This document shows positions 1 to 7,832 of a DNA stretch of 64,000 nucleotides, in pieces; the stretch's first letter is position 1; each line of letters opens with the position of its first letter. The position numbers and the translations under genes were made by a program. Source of the DNA: Scleromatobacter sp039920745 (lineage in GTDB: Bacteria > Pseudomonadota > Gammaproteobacteria > Burkholderiales > Burkholderiaceae_C). The notes beneath the pieces are model-generated. The model did not search any database. It was given only the letters and a program-made list of their open reading frames with translations, and was not told the origin of the DNA. The stretch spans positions 1-64,000 of the forward strand of contig JBDSDD010000087.1 in assembly GCA_039920745.1 (NCBI GenBank), given 5' to 3'.

Positions 1-1
1 G

Positions 2-982
2 ATGGGCGCGCAGATCATCCTGGGCAACACGTTTCACCTGTGGCTGCGCCCGGGACTCGACGTCATCAACGCATTCGACGGTCTGCACCGGTTCGAGAAC
101 TGGCAGCAGCCGATCCTGACCGACTCCGGCGGCTTCCAGGTCTGGAGCCTGGGGGCGATGCGCAAAATATCCGAAGAAGGCGTGCGCTTCGCTTCCCCCG
201 TAAACGGCGACAAGCTGTTTTTGACGCCCGAGGTGTCGATCCAGATCCAGACCGCCTTGAATTCGGACATCGCGATGCAGTTCGACGAATGCACGCCGTA
301 TGAAACCGCCGGCCGGCTCACTTCCGAAGCGGATGCGCGCATTTCGATGGAACTGAGCCTGCGCTGGGCGCGGCGATGCCAGGCCGAGTTCGGACGGCTG
401 GACAACCCGAACGCGCTGTTCGGCATCGTGCAGGGCGGCATGTTCGAGTCGCTGCGCGAGTGCTCGCTCGACGCGCTGGTGGCGATGGACTTTCCCGGCT
501 ACGCCATCGGCGGCGTCTCGGTGGGCGAGCCCAAGGCCGACATGCAGCGCCTCGTCGCCCACACGCCACACCGTCTGCCGGCCCACAAGCCGCGCTACCT
601 GATGGGCGTGGGGACGCCGGAAGACCTGGTCTATGGCGTGGCGCACGGCGTCGACATGTTCGACTGCGTGATGCCCACCCGCAACGCGCGCAACGGCCAC
701 CTGTTCACGCGCTTCGGCGATCTCAAGGTGCGCAACGCCCGCCACAAGAGCGACGAGACGCCGCCCGACGCGAGTTGCGCTTGCTACACCTGCAAGAACT
801 TCAGCCGGGCCTACCTGCACCACCTGGATCGCTGCGGCGAGATGCTGGGCCCGATGCTCAACACCATCCACAACCTGCATTACTACCTGAACCTGATGCG
901 CGAGGTGCGCGCGTCGCTCGAGGAAGGCCGCTTCGCCGAGTTCCAGGTGAGCTTCGCGCGCGACCGCGCGCGAGGGGTGTAG
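2..982 (+). CDS. tgt: queuine tRNA-ribosyltransferase (5' truncated)
   Basis: Exchanges guanine 34 of GU(N)-anticodon tRNAs for the queuosine precursor preQ1, in the cytoplasm. The visible 326 residues begin at GAQIILGNTFHLWLRPG, a stretch that lies roughly 50 residues into the usual protein, so the true start is outside the window and the first ATG seen here is internal. Family hallmarks are present: DSGGFQVWSLG around the catalytic aspartate region, the FGIVQGG segment, GGVSVGEP, MPTRNARNG, and the zinc-binding CACYTC cluster followed by HHL near the C-terminus. The gene ends at TAG 980-982 and is convergent with the next gene across a perfect palindrome. Confidence 0.96.
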   Translation: MGAQIILGNTFHLWLRPGLDVINAFDGLHRFENWQQPILTDSGGFQVWSLGAMRKISEEGVRFASPVNGDKLFLTPEVSIQIQTALNSDIAMQFDECTPYETAGRLTSEADARISMELSLRWARRCQAEFGRLDNPNALFGIVQGGMFESLRECSLDALVAMDFPGYAIGGVSVGEPKADMQRLVAHTPHRLPAHKPRYLMGVGTPEDLVYGVAHGVDMFDCVMPTRNARNGHLFTRFGDLKVRNARHKSDETPPDASCACYTCKNFSRAYLHHLDRCGEMLGPMLNTIHNLHYYLNLMREVRASLEEGRFAEFQVSFARDRARGV

Positions 983-990
983 CTGCCGCT

Positions 991-1022
991 CGAGCCTGGC
1001 CGACAGCTGTCGGCCAGGCTCG
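991..1022. terminator. perfect 32-bp palindrome between convergent genes
   Basis: CGAGCCTGGCCGACAG is followed immediately by its exact reverse complement, giving 16-bp arms. It begins 9 bases after the tgt stop and ends 7 bases before the stop of the leftward cyclophilin gene, so it can fold in transcripts from both sides. There is no T-tract on either strand, so it may act as a Rho-assisted bidirectional terminator or a 3'-end stabiliser rather than a classic intrinsic terminator. Confidence 0.65.
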
Positions 1023-1028
1023 TAGCGC

Positions 1029-1934
1029 TTACTGCGTCTGCGTAGCCGACGTGATGACGGCGTTGGGCACCGGCAGGCAGTCGGTGGTGAGGGCTGCCGA
1101 ATTGGTCACGCAGTTGGCGGGCGCCGCGATGATCGCGTTCACCACCGTCGCTCCCCCGGTGATCGTGCCGAAGACCGGGTAGCCGCCGTCGAGGTTCGTA
1201 TTGCTGGCGAGGTTGAAGAAGAACTGCGACGTCGTCGTGACCCCGTTGGTCGACGTGTTCGCGTTGGCCATCGAGATCGTCCCCGAGACATTGCTGAGCC
1301 CGGTCGGCTCGACGGCGATCGGCGCAAACAGGCCGGTCTTCAACGTCGCGGTCGATATGTTGGTGATCTGGGGCGCGTAGCCACCGCCTTGCATCACGAA
1401 GCCGGCGACGACGCGGTGGAACACCGTGTTGTTGTACCAGCCGGTGTTCACGTAGTGCAGGAAGTTGTCGACCGTCTTCGGCGCCTTGTCCGGCGCCAGC
1501 GTGATGACGATGTTGCCGACGGCGCTCAAGCCGTTGTTGACCATCATCGTGACGACCGGCGCCGGCACCGTCAGTGTCGCGTGGCCGACCTGCGTGCCGT
1601 TGGACTTGGCGACCACGCTGCCGGTCAGGCCGCCGCTGACGGTGCAGGTGTAGGTTGCCGACGTCGCGCTGCTGCCCGATTGCAGCGCCATGCCCGTGCA
1701 GACCGGCGACGTGACGGCCAGCGTGCTGTCGAGGCCCGTGCCGTTGATCGTCACGGTCGCCGTCGAGGCGTACTTGGGAGCGCTGGCGACCATCGCCGTC
1801 ACCGTGGCGGTGGGCGTGCCGCCGCTTGAGTCGCCACCACCGCCGCAAGCGGTGAGCGCTGCGAGGGAGCCGAGTGTCAGGACGCCGGCGGCCAGGGTGC
1901 GCGCGGGCTCGGAGACGTTGAAACGTTGCTGCAT
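1029..1934 (-). CDS. cyclophilin-type peptidyl-prolyl isomerase lipoprotein
   Basis: Probably catalyses cis-trans isomerisation of prolyl bonds in the envelope. With the start at 1934 (MQQRFNVSEP) the 301-residue protein opens with a signal peptide ending in a lipobox, LTAC followed by GGGG, so it should be lipid-anchored. Residues about 30-125 look like an immunoglobulin-type beta domain. The C-terminal half is a cyclophilin domain: DNFLHYVNTGWYNNTVFHRVVAGF followed by MQGGGY, with the FHR and QGG signatures. An upstream in-frame ATG at 1985 would add 17 residues before the signal peptide and is disfavoured. The upstream Ig-like domain fused to a secreted cyclophilin is less usual than the bare PpiA form. 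Confidence 0.88.
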   Translation of the reverse strand: MQQRFNVSEPARTLAAGVLTLGSLAALTACGGGGDSSGGTPTATVTAMVASAPKYASTATVTINGTGLDSTLAVTSPVCTGMALQSGSSATSATYTCTVSGGLTGSVVAKSNGTQVGHATLTVPAPVVTMMVNNGLSAVGNIVITLAPDKAPKTVDNFLHYVNTGWYNNTVFHRVVAGFVMQGGGYAPQITNISTATLKTGLFAPIAVEPTGLSNVSGTISMANANTSTNGVTTTSQFFFNLASNTNLDGGYPVFGTITGGATVVNAIIAAPANCVTNSAALTTDCLPVPNAVITSATQTQ

Positions 1935-2103
1935 GATGGGAGCTTGAGACGAAAACGCAGATGGTAGGCCATGCGCGCCCGACACACTGTTAAGTGGTCG
2001 TTAATGTGCATGTGCGTGGCGGCGAAACGACCCCGGGCGGTCAGCGATTCCGATGTCCTCTGCCCTTCAGCCTGCCTGCACCGCGCTGCGGGCGCCGGCG
2101 CGG

Positions 2104-4002
2104 CTAGACCACCTTGCTCGCCAGCAACTGGCCGACCTCGTGATGCAAGCCCTCGGGCGTCACGTTGTCCGCGGCGATCGCCGGGCCGACGTTCAGCCCG
2201 ACCTTGCTGAACAGCCCGCGCCGGAATGGCTTGCTCATCGCAGCGCCTTCGAAGCGCGAGAAGAACGAGCCCCACAGGTTCTGCAGCGCGAGCGGAACCA
2301 CCGGCACCGGACGCTTCTCGAGGATGCGCATGACGCCGCCCTTGAACGGCTTGAGCGTGCCGTCGTTGGTGATGCCGCCTTCGGGGAAGATGCCCAGCAG
2401 GTCGCCCTCGGCCAGCACCTGGTCGGCGGCGGCGAACGCGGCTTCGTAGGCGACCGGGTCGTCGGTCTTGGAGGTGATCGGGATCGCCTTGGCCAGGCGG
2501 AAGAACAGTCCCAATCCCGGCGTGCGGAAGATACGGGCGTCCATCAGGAAGCGGATCGGGCGGGGGCTGGCGGCCATCAGCAGCACCGGGTCGACGAAGC
2601 TCACGTGGTTGCACACGACGATGGCCGGGCCGGTTGTCGGCAGGTTGGCGTCGCCCTGGATGCGGAACCGGTAGACGGTGCGGGTGAGCACGAAGGCGAC
2701 GAAGCGCAGCAAGTACTCGGGCACCAGGAAGAAGATGTAGCCAGCGACGACCGCGTTGGCGATGCCCGTGATCAGGAACACGCCACCGATGCTGACTCCG
2801 AAGTGCAGCAGCGCGCCGGCGATCAGCGAACTGCCGATCATGAACAAGGCATTGAGAATGTTGTTTGCAGCAATGATGCGGGCCCGGTGGCTAGCGAGCG
2901 CACGCATCTGGATGAGCGCGTACATCGGCACGCTGTACAGGCCGGCACTGAGCGACAGCATGAACAGGTCGATCATCGGCCGCACGTGCTGGCCTTGGCC
3001 GACGAAGCCCGACAGGTCCCACAACGCAGCGGTGGGCGCCGCCAGGTGGTTCACCGCGAAATACAGGTCGATCGCGAAGACGCTCATGCCGATGGCACCC
3101 AGTGGCACGAGGCCGATCTCGACCTGGCGCCGCGACAGCACCTCGCACAGCAGCGAGCCGATGCCCACGCCGACCGAGAACAGCACCAGCAGCAGCGACG
3201 CGACGTGCACGTCGCCGTGCAGCACGTCCTTGGCGAACGACGGGAACTGCGACAGGAAGGTGGCGCCGAAGAACCACATCCACGAGATGCCCAGCAGCGA
3301 GCGGAAGACGACGATGTCGGTGCGTGCCAGTTTCAGGTTGCGCAGCGTCTCGGAGACCGGGTTCCAGTTGATCTTCAGGTTGACGTCGTGCGCCGGCGAG
3401 GGCGGGATCGCCTGGGCCGTCAGCCGGCCGATGATGGCGATCGCCAGGCAGGCGCCGCCCGCCAGCTCCGGCCCGATGCCCGGCACCACCACCAGCAGCC
3501 CGCCGGCCAGCTGGCCCAGCAGGATCGCGACGAAGGTGCCCATCTCGACCATGCCGTTGCCGCCGGTGATCTCGTGGTCGTCGAGGTGCTGCGGCAGGTA
3601 GGCGTACTTCACCGGACCGAACAGCGTCGAATGCACGCCCATCAGGAACAGGCAGGCCAGCAACACCAGCACCTGCTGTCCGACGAAGCCCCAGATGGCC
3701 AGCGCCATGATGAAGATCTCGAACGACTTGATGAAGCGCATCACCCGCGCCTTGTCGTATTTGTCGGCCAGCTGCCCGCTGGTGGCCGAGAGCAGCACGA
3801 ACGGCAGGATGAACACCGCGCTGATGACCAGGCCGGCCTTCTCTGGCGGCAGCCACGAGATGCTGAGCTGGTAGGTGACGAGTACCGTGAACGCGAATTT
3901 GAGGACGTTGTCGTTGCCGGCGCCGAAGAACTGGGTCCAGAAGAACGGCGCGAAGCGGCGTTGCTTGAGGAGCGCGAACTGGCTGGGATGGGCTTGACTC
4001 AT
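2104..4002 (-). CDS. MFS transporter fused to 1-acyl-glycerophosphate acyltransferase (LplT/Aas-like)
   Basis: A 632-residue inner-membrane protein. Residues about 1-400 form a 12-helix MFS module (MSQAHPSQFALLKQRRFAPF, then FGAGNDN and TSGQLADKYDKAR) resembling the lysophospholipid flippase LplT. Residues about 430-630 are a PlsC-type acyltransferase with the NHxxxxD box (CNHVSFVDP) and the FPEGG motif. In many proteobacteria a third AMP-ligase (acyl-ACP synthetase) domain follows; it is absent here, and the reading frame ends soon after the acyltransferase. The expected job is import of lysophospholipids and re-acylation. The start at 4002 is preferred because the MSQ.HPSQFxLLxxRRF opening is typical; the frame is open further upstream without homology-like sequence. 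Confidence 0.85.
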   Translation of the reverse strand: MSQAHPSQFALLKQRRFAPFFWTQFFGAGNDNVLKFAFTVLVTYQLSISWLPPEKAGLVISAVFILPFVLLSATSGQLADKYDKARVMRFIKSFEIFIMALAIWGFVGQQVLVLLACLFLMGVHSTLFGPVKYAYLPQHLDDHEITGGNGMVEMGTFVAILLGQLAGGLLVVVPGIGPELAGGACLAIAIIGRLTAQAIPPSPAHDVNLKINWNPVSETLRNLKLARTDIVVFRSLLGISWMWFFGATFLSQFPSFAKDVLHGDVHVASLLLVLFSVGVGIGSLLCEVLSRRQVEIGLVPLGAIGMSVFAIDLYFAVNHLAAPTAALWDLSGFVGQGQHVRPMIDLFMLSLSAGLYSVPMYALIQMRALASHRARIIAANNILNALFMIGSSLIAGALLHFGVSIGGVFLITGIANAVVAGYIFFLVPEYLLRFVAFVLTRTVYRFRIQGDANLPTTGPAIVVCNHVSFVDPVLLMAASPRPIRFLMDARIFRTPGLGLFFRLAKAIPITSKTDDPVAYEAAFAAADQVLAEGDLLGIFPEGGITNDGTLKPFKGGVMRILEKRPVPVVPLALQNLWGSFFSRFEGAAMSKPFRRGLFSKVGLNVGPAIAADNVTPEGLHHEVGQLLASKVV

Positions 4003-4097
4003 GGGTGCGAGGGTCTCCGGACGTTGTGCCGACTGTAGCCGCAGGCCATGGCGTGCGCTTGCGGCTTCACCCTCGATTCGAGGGCGCCGCGCGAGGG

Positions 4098-4982
4098 TCA
4101 GCGCACCACGGTCGGGGTGCCGGCGAGTTGGGTGCGCTGGAGCCACGCGAACATCGATTCGACCGTGACGGTTTCGATGTGGTCGCTGAAACGCTTCGCG
4201 TTCGGATGGTCGTCGAAGGCCACGTTGGCGCGGGTCATGCGGCCGCCCAGGCGCGTCAGCGCGTCGATGTGCAGCACGCTCGGCTGGTAGTCGTGAAGCT
4301 GCAGCCAGGCTTGTGCGCGCTCGCGGGTGTTGGCAGCCGGGTCGAGCGAGCCGGCCAGCGTCTCGAGCGCCCACTGGTTGCTCTGCTGGTAGCGCGTCGA
4401 CCACGGGTAGGCGACGACGCTGTAGGCCGGCGTGTGCCATTGCACCAGGCGTTGGTCGTCGATCAGCACCTGCAGCAGCGCGGCCTGCAGTTCGGGGTTC
4501 GGCACGACGTAGGCGGCTTCATAGCGGAACGGCATGTCGAGAAAGAACTCGGCCAGGCCTTGGCGGAAGACCGCGGCTTCGGCGGTGCCGCACTGGTTGA
4601 GCTTGTGCGCGATGCGCCAGGTGCTGCGCGCGGTGCGTCGCGCCGGCAAGCCGTCGATCATCGCCGCACCGGCCGAACCCAGCGTGTCGGAGCGGTCTTC
4701 GGAGGTGACCGCAGTCGGCATCTCCTCGCGGTAGGCGAAGGCCAGGTGCGACCACTGCAGGCCGTACTTGCGCAGGTCCTGGCCGGCGCGCGCGACGATC
4801 ACGACCTGGGCGTTGGTGGCGTCCAGGCTGCGCTGGAGGCGCTCGGCCAGGCCCAGCGCGCGGGTCATGCTGGCGGTGTCGGGCGGCGTGGTGTCGCAGG
4901 TCTGGCCAGCCAGCGCCGCTGTCACCGAGACAAGCGCGAGCGCGCCGACCGCCAAACGCAGCCACTGTCGAGCGCGATTCAT
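4098..4982 (-). CDS. DUF2145 family secreted protein
   Basis: A 294-residue protein with a signal peptide (MNRARQWLRLAVGALALVSV to about residue 26, cleavage near ALAG) and a mature part starting with a CDTTPPDTA segment. The sequence pattern (LAERLQRSLD, VVIVARAGQDLRKYGLQWSHLAFAYR, FFLDMPFRYEA) matches what I know as DUF2145, a family of unknown function in betaproteobacteria. Its start ATG at 4982 overlaps the stop of the preceding gene by four bases (ATGA), so the two are translationally coupled. The N-terminal HLAFAYR and later AWLQLHDYQPS regions suggest a hydrolase-like fold, but I see no established catalytic motif. Confidence 0.75.
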   Translation of the reverse strand: MNRARQWLRLAVGALALVSVTAALAGQTCDTTPPDTASMTRALGLAERLQRSLDATNAQVVIVARAGQDLRKYGLQWSHLAFAYREEMPTAVTSEDRSDTLGSAGAAMIDGLPARRTARSTWRIAHKLNQCGTAEAAVFRQGLAEFFLDMPFRYEAAYVVPNPELQAALLQVLIDDQRLVQWHTPAYSVVAYPWSTRYQQSNQWALETLAGSLDPAANTRERAQAWLQLHDYQPSVLHIDALTRLGGRMTRANVAFDDHPNAKRFSDHIETVTVESMFAWLQRTQLAGTPTVVR

Positions 4983-5407
4983 CGCGACACGCGCTGGTTG
5001 TACGACAGCGAGCGACCGACCTCGTTGGGAATGAATGCGATCACATGACCGGCGGCGCTGAGCAGCCTGCCGGTCGTGACGACTGTGACGACGATCACCG
5101 TGCCGACGGCGATGCCGGCGACGGCCACCGCGTTGCCGGCGAAGCAGATGCTGCCCTTCACGCCATCGGCCACGTTCTCGACGATCCACGCCGTGCCTTG
5201 CGCGCTCGCCTGCACCCCCGTCACCACGATCGAACCTGCGCCGGCGACCAGCACGACAGGCAACGCCACGGAGATCGCCACCGGGACGAGGGACGCCTCG
5301 CTGAGCTCGCTCGAGGCCCCGCCGGCGCAGGCTGATTGGTGCACGGCCAGCGTCGCGGCGATGGCCAGGGCGGCGGTGCGCAGGCGTGAGGCAGTGGGAG
5401 GTTTCAT
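4979..5407 (-). CDS. small secreted/membrane protein of unknown function, coupled to DUF2145 gene
   Basis: 142 residues from ATG 5407 (MKPPTASRLR). It has a signal peptide of about 27 residues ending near SACAGG, then a hydrophobic segment around residues 38-62 (VPVAISVALPVVLVAGAGSI), an amphipathic middle (SAQGTAWIVENVADGVKGSI) and a second hydrophobic stretch (VAVAGIAVGTVIVVTVVTTG). That suggests an envelope protein with one or two membrane helices. It shares the four-base overlap with the DUF2145 gene, so the pair probably act together. It is divergent from the regulator at 5534 across 126 bases. I do not recognise the family. Confidence 0.7.
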   Translation of the reverse strand: MKPPTASRLRTAALAIAATLAVHQSACAGGASSELSEASLVPVAISVALPVVLVAGAGSIVVTGVQASAQGTAWIVENVADGVKGSICFAGNAVAVAGIAVGTVIVVTVVTTGRLLSAAGHVIAFIPNEVGRSLSYNQRVSR

Positions 5408-5533
5408 GTGAATCAGTCGAAGTGGAGAACGCGCCATGGTGCGCAGCGGGTTCGCGTCGAGCAATGGGATTGCGACGAGTGCCGAACCTCGCGTCGTGAG
5501 GTATCGTCCGCGGATACTTTCTGTCGCACCGCC

Positions 5534-6283
5534 ATGAGCACCACTGTCGAGATCGTCAACGTCCTGAAGAGCGAACTGAAGCTCGCCCGACTCACCTACG
5601 CCGACCTGGGGCGCGAGCTCGGGCTGGCCGAATCAAGCGTCAAGCGCATGTTCGCCAAGGGCGACATGCCGTTGAAGCGGATCGACGAGATCTGCCGCGT
5701 CATCAAATGCGATTTCTCGGAACTGGCGCGCAAGGTGGCCGACCTCGAGCTGCTGCGCGACGAGCTGACGCTGGAGCAGGAGCAGGCGGTGGTCAGCGAC
5801 AAGCGGCTGCTGGTGATGGCTTTGTGCACGCTGAGCCAGTGGCCGTATGAGCAGATCATGGGCATGTACGCGTTCACCGATGCCGAGGCGATCCGTCACC
5901 TGGTCCAGCTCGACCGGCTAGGCATCATCGAGTTGAAGCCGCTCAATCGCTACCGGCTCAAGGTGGCCAAGACCTTCCGCTGGCGCGCCAACGGCCCGGT
6001 GATGCAGTTCTTCCGCGACCATGGCGTGGTGGATTACTTCTCGGGCGGGTTCAACGGGGAGGGCGAGATGGTCAGCCTGGTGCACGGCCACATCAGCTTG
6101 CCGATGGCCAAGGTGTTCCAGGAGCGCTTGCAGCGCGTGGCGCAGGACTTCGCGCAGCAACACCTGACCGATCAGCGCTTGGCGCCCGCGCACAAGCGTG
6201 GGTTCACCGCGGTCATGGCGTTGCGCTCGTGGACCTTCGGGCCGCTGCGCGAACTGCTGCGCGACCCGAACATCGAGCCCTGA
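5534..6283 (+). CDS. helix-turn-helix (XRE-like) transcriptional regulator
   Basis: A 249-residue cytoplasmic regulator. The N-terminus (residues about 1-65, TYADLGRELGLAESSVKRMF followed by AKGDMPLKRIDEICR) is a clear XRE/Cro-type helix-turn-helix. The rest (residues 75-249) carries no enzyme motif I recognise and is probably an effector or dimerisation region; LVQLDRLGIIELKPLNRYRLKVAKTFRWR looks like a second winged-helix-type segment. The ATG at 5534 is chosen because conserved-looking sequence starts there, although the frame is open back to 5408. It is divergent from the DUF2145 pair and convergent with parA, 15 bases from its end. Its targets cannot be told from the sequence. Confidence 0.85.
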   Translation: MSTTVEIVNVLKSELKLARLTYADLGRELGLAESSVKRMFAKGDMPLKRIDEICRVIKCDFSELARKVADLELLRDELTLEQEQAVVSDKRLLVMALCTLSQWPYEQIMGMYAFTDAEAIRHLVQLDRLGIIELKPLNRYRLKVAKTFRWRANGPVMQFFRDHGVVDYFSGGFNGEGEMVSLVHGHISLPMAKVFQERLQRVAQDFAQQHLTDQRLAPAHKRGFTAVMALRSWTFGPLRELLRDPNIEP

Positions 6284-6298
6284 GGCCGATCCAGTGGG

Positions 6299-7084
6299 CT
6301 AGCGGGCGGCCAGTGCCGGGCTGTTCTCGCGCTCGACCATCTCGCGGGCGAACTCGATGAAGGCAACCGCTCCACGTGAAGTCGGATCCCAGACGACGCC
6401 AGGTTGTCCGTAGCTGGGCGCCTCGGCGAGCCGGACGTTGCGCGGGATCACGGTGTTGAACACCTTGTCGCCGAAGTGCGCCTTGAGCTGGTCGCTGACG
6501 TTGACCTGCAGCGTGATGCGCGGGTCGAACATCACGCGCAGCAAGCCGATCAGCTCCAGGTCGCGGTTGAGATTGGCGTGCACCTGCTTGATCGTGTTGA
6601 CCAGGTCGGACACGCCTTCAAGGGCGAAGTACTCGCACTGCATCGGCACGATGACGCCGTGGGCGCTGCACAGGCCGTTCAACGTCAGCAGGTTCAGCGA
6701 GGGCGGGCAGTCGATCAGCACGAAATCGTAGTCGGCATCGACCACCTTGAGCGCACGGCGCAGGCGTTCGTTGCGTCGCTCCAGCCCGACCAGTTCCACC
6801 TCGGCGCCAGCCAGTTCTCGGTTGGCACCGATCACGTCGTAGCCGCCGCTGCTGGAGCGTTGGGTGGCTTCCGCGATCGTTGCGCTTTCCAGCAGCACGT
6901 CATAGACCGTCAGCGGCAGCTCGCGCTTCGGAATGCCGGATCCCATGGTGGCGTTGCCTTGCGGGTCGAGGTCGACGAGCAGGACGCGTTGTCCGACGAG
7001 TGCCAGGCCGGCCGCGAGGTTCACCGTCGTCGTCGTCTTGCCGACGCCGCCCTTCTGGTTCGCGATGCAGAAAATTCTCGCCAT
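6299..7084 (-). CDS. parA: chromosome-partitioning ATPase ParA (Soj type)
   Basis: A 261-residue Walker-type ATPase that drives segregation of the origin region together with ParB-parS. The deviant Walker A box KGGVGKTTTT lies near residue 11, Walker B is VLIDCPPSLNLLTLNG near residue 120, and the N-terminus lacks the extra DNA-binding domain of plasmid ParA proteins, as expected for a chromosomal Soj. It follows mnmG and rsmG in the same direction, the normal arrangement. Normally parB comes next; here the following gene is a convergent regulator and no parB is seen, so ParB must be encoded elsewhere. parS-like sites lie just upstream in rsmG and mnmG. Confidence 0.96.
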   Translation of the reverse strand: MARIFCIANQKGGVGKTTTTVNLAAGLALVGQRVLLVDLDPQGNATMGSGIPKRELPLTVYDVLLESATIAEATQRSSSGGYDVIGANRELAGAEVELVGLERRNERLRRALKVVDADYDFVLIDCPPSLNLLTLNGLCSAHGVIVPMQCEYFALEGVSDLVNTIKQVHANLNRDLELIGLLRVMFDPRITLQVNVSDQLKAHFGDKVFNTVIPRNVRLAEAPSYGQPGVVWDPTSRGAVAFIEFAREMVERENSPALAAR

Positions 7085-7138
7085 GGATGACCGGTGGAAG
7101 CGCTGGTGGAAGGGGAATGGGCTTCTCTATTGTCGGGG

Positions 7139-7813
7139 CTACTCGGCCGATCCGGCAGTGGCTTGCTGGGGCCGCAGCCACACCAATGAGCGCTTTTCGT
7201 TCAATTCCGGCACCTCGAGTTGTTCCACGTGAAACATTTCGATGTCGACGGGGATCTCGGCGCGTTCTTCAGGGGACAGCTTGGCCTTCATCGCGGCCCA
7301 CTGGCCGTGTTGTGCGAGCAGTGGCCGCGTCAGCCTGGTGAAGTCCAACAGCGACGCGAAGGCGCGCGAGGTGATCAGGTCGAACTCGGGTTTCTTGAAG
7401 GTGCCCACCGCCTCGACCCGTCCGTGGATGCCTTGCAGGTTGGGCAGGGCCAGCTCGGCGGCGGCCTGGCGGATGAATGCGGCCTTCTTCGCGACCGCAT
7501 CGACGCAGGTCACCTGCCATGTCGGGTTGAGCATGGCCAGGATGACGCCGGGCAGCCCGGCACCGCTGCCGACGTCGAGGAGTCGCAGTGCGCCCTGCCC
7601 CGCCGCACCGGTGCGCTGGCGCAGCGGCAGCACGACGGCCAGGCAGTCAAGCAGGTGGTGCGTGAACATCTCGCCGGTGTTGCGGACTGCGGTGAGGTTG
7701 TAGACCTTGGTCCAGCGCTGGATCAGGGCCAGGTAAGCCAGCAGTCGCTCGCGCTCGGTGGTTGTCAGTGCCAGACCCAGTCGCGGAGCGAGGGCTTCGA
7801 GTTGGCCGTCCAT
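7139..7813 (-). CDS. rsmG: 16S rRNA (guanine527-N7)-methyltransferase
   Basis: 224 residues from ATG 7813; methylates G527 of 16S rRNA using S-adenosylmethionine. WTKVYNLTAVRN near residue 32 and the SAM motif LLDVGSGAGLPGVILA near residue 80 are diagnostic, with SRAFASL further on. Start choice: MDGQLEALAPRLGLAL aligns with the usual N-terminus; an in-frame ATG at 7843 would overlap the end of mnmG by 11 bases and is possible, and neither has a convincing Shine-Dalgarno sequence. It sits 19 bases downstream of mnmG and 54 bases upstream of parA. The last part of the gene contains a parS-like site. Confidence 0.95.
   Translation of the reverse strand: MDGQLEALAPRLGLALTTTERERLLAYLALIQRWTKVYNLTAVRNTGEMFTHHLLDCLAVVLPLRQRTGAAGQGALRLLDVGSGAGLPGVILAMLNPTWQVTCVDAVAKKAAFIRQAAAELALPNLQGIHGRVEAVGTFKKPEFDLITSRAFASLLDFTRLTRPLLAQHGQWAAMKAKLSPEERAEIPVDIEMFHVEQLEVPELNEKRSLVWLRPQQATAGSAE
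7221..7236. other. parS-like centromere site within rsmG
   Basis: TGTTCCACGTGAAACA differs from the perfect palindromic parS site TGTTTCACGTGAAACA at one position (C for T at base 5). It lies inside the 3' part of rsmG, 137 bases upstream of the parA start, and is expected to bind ParB. Confidence 0.9.
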
Positions 7814-7832
7814 TCGGGACGGGGCGCCGTAT

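Noticed and set aside
6369..6384. CGCTCCACGTGAAGTC as a third parS site, inside parA
   Set aside because: Only the central CCACGTGAA matches; both outer arms deviate, so ParB binding is unlikely.
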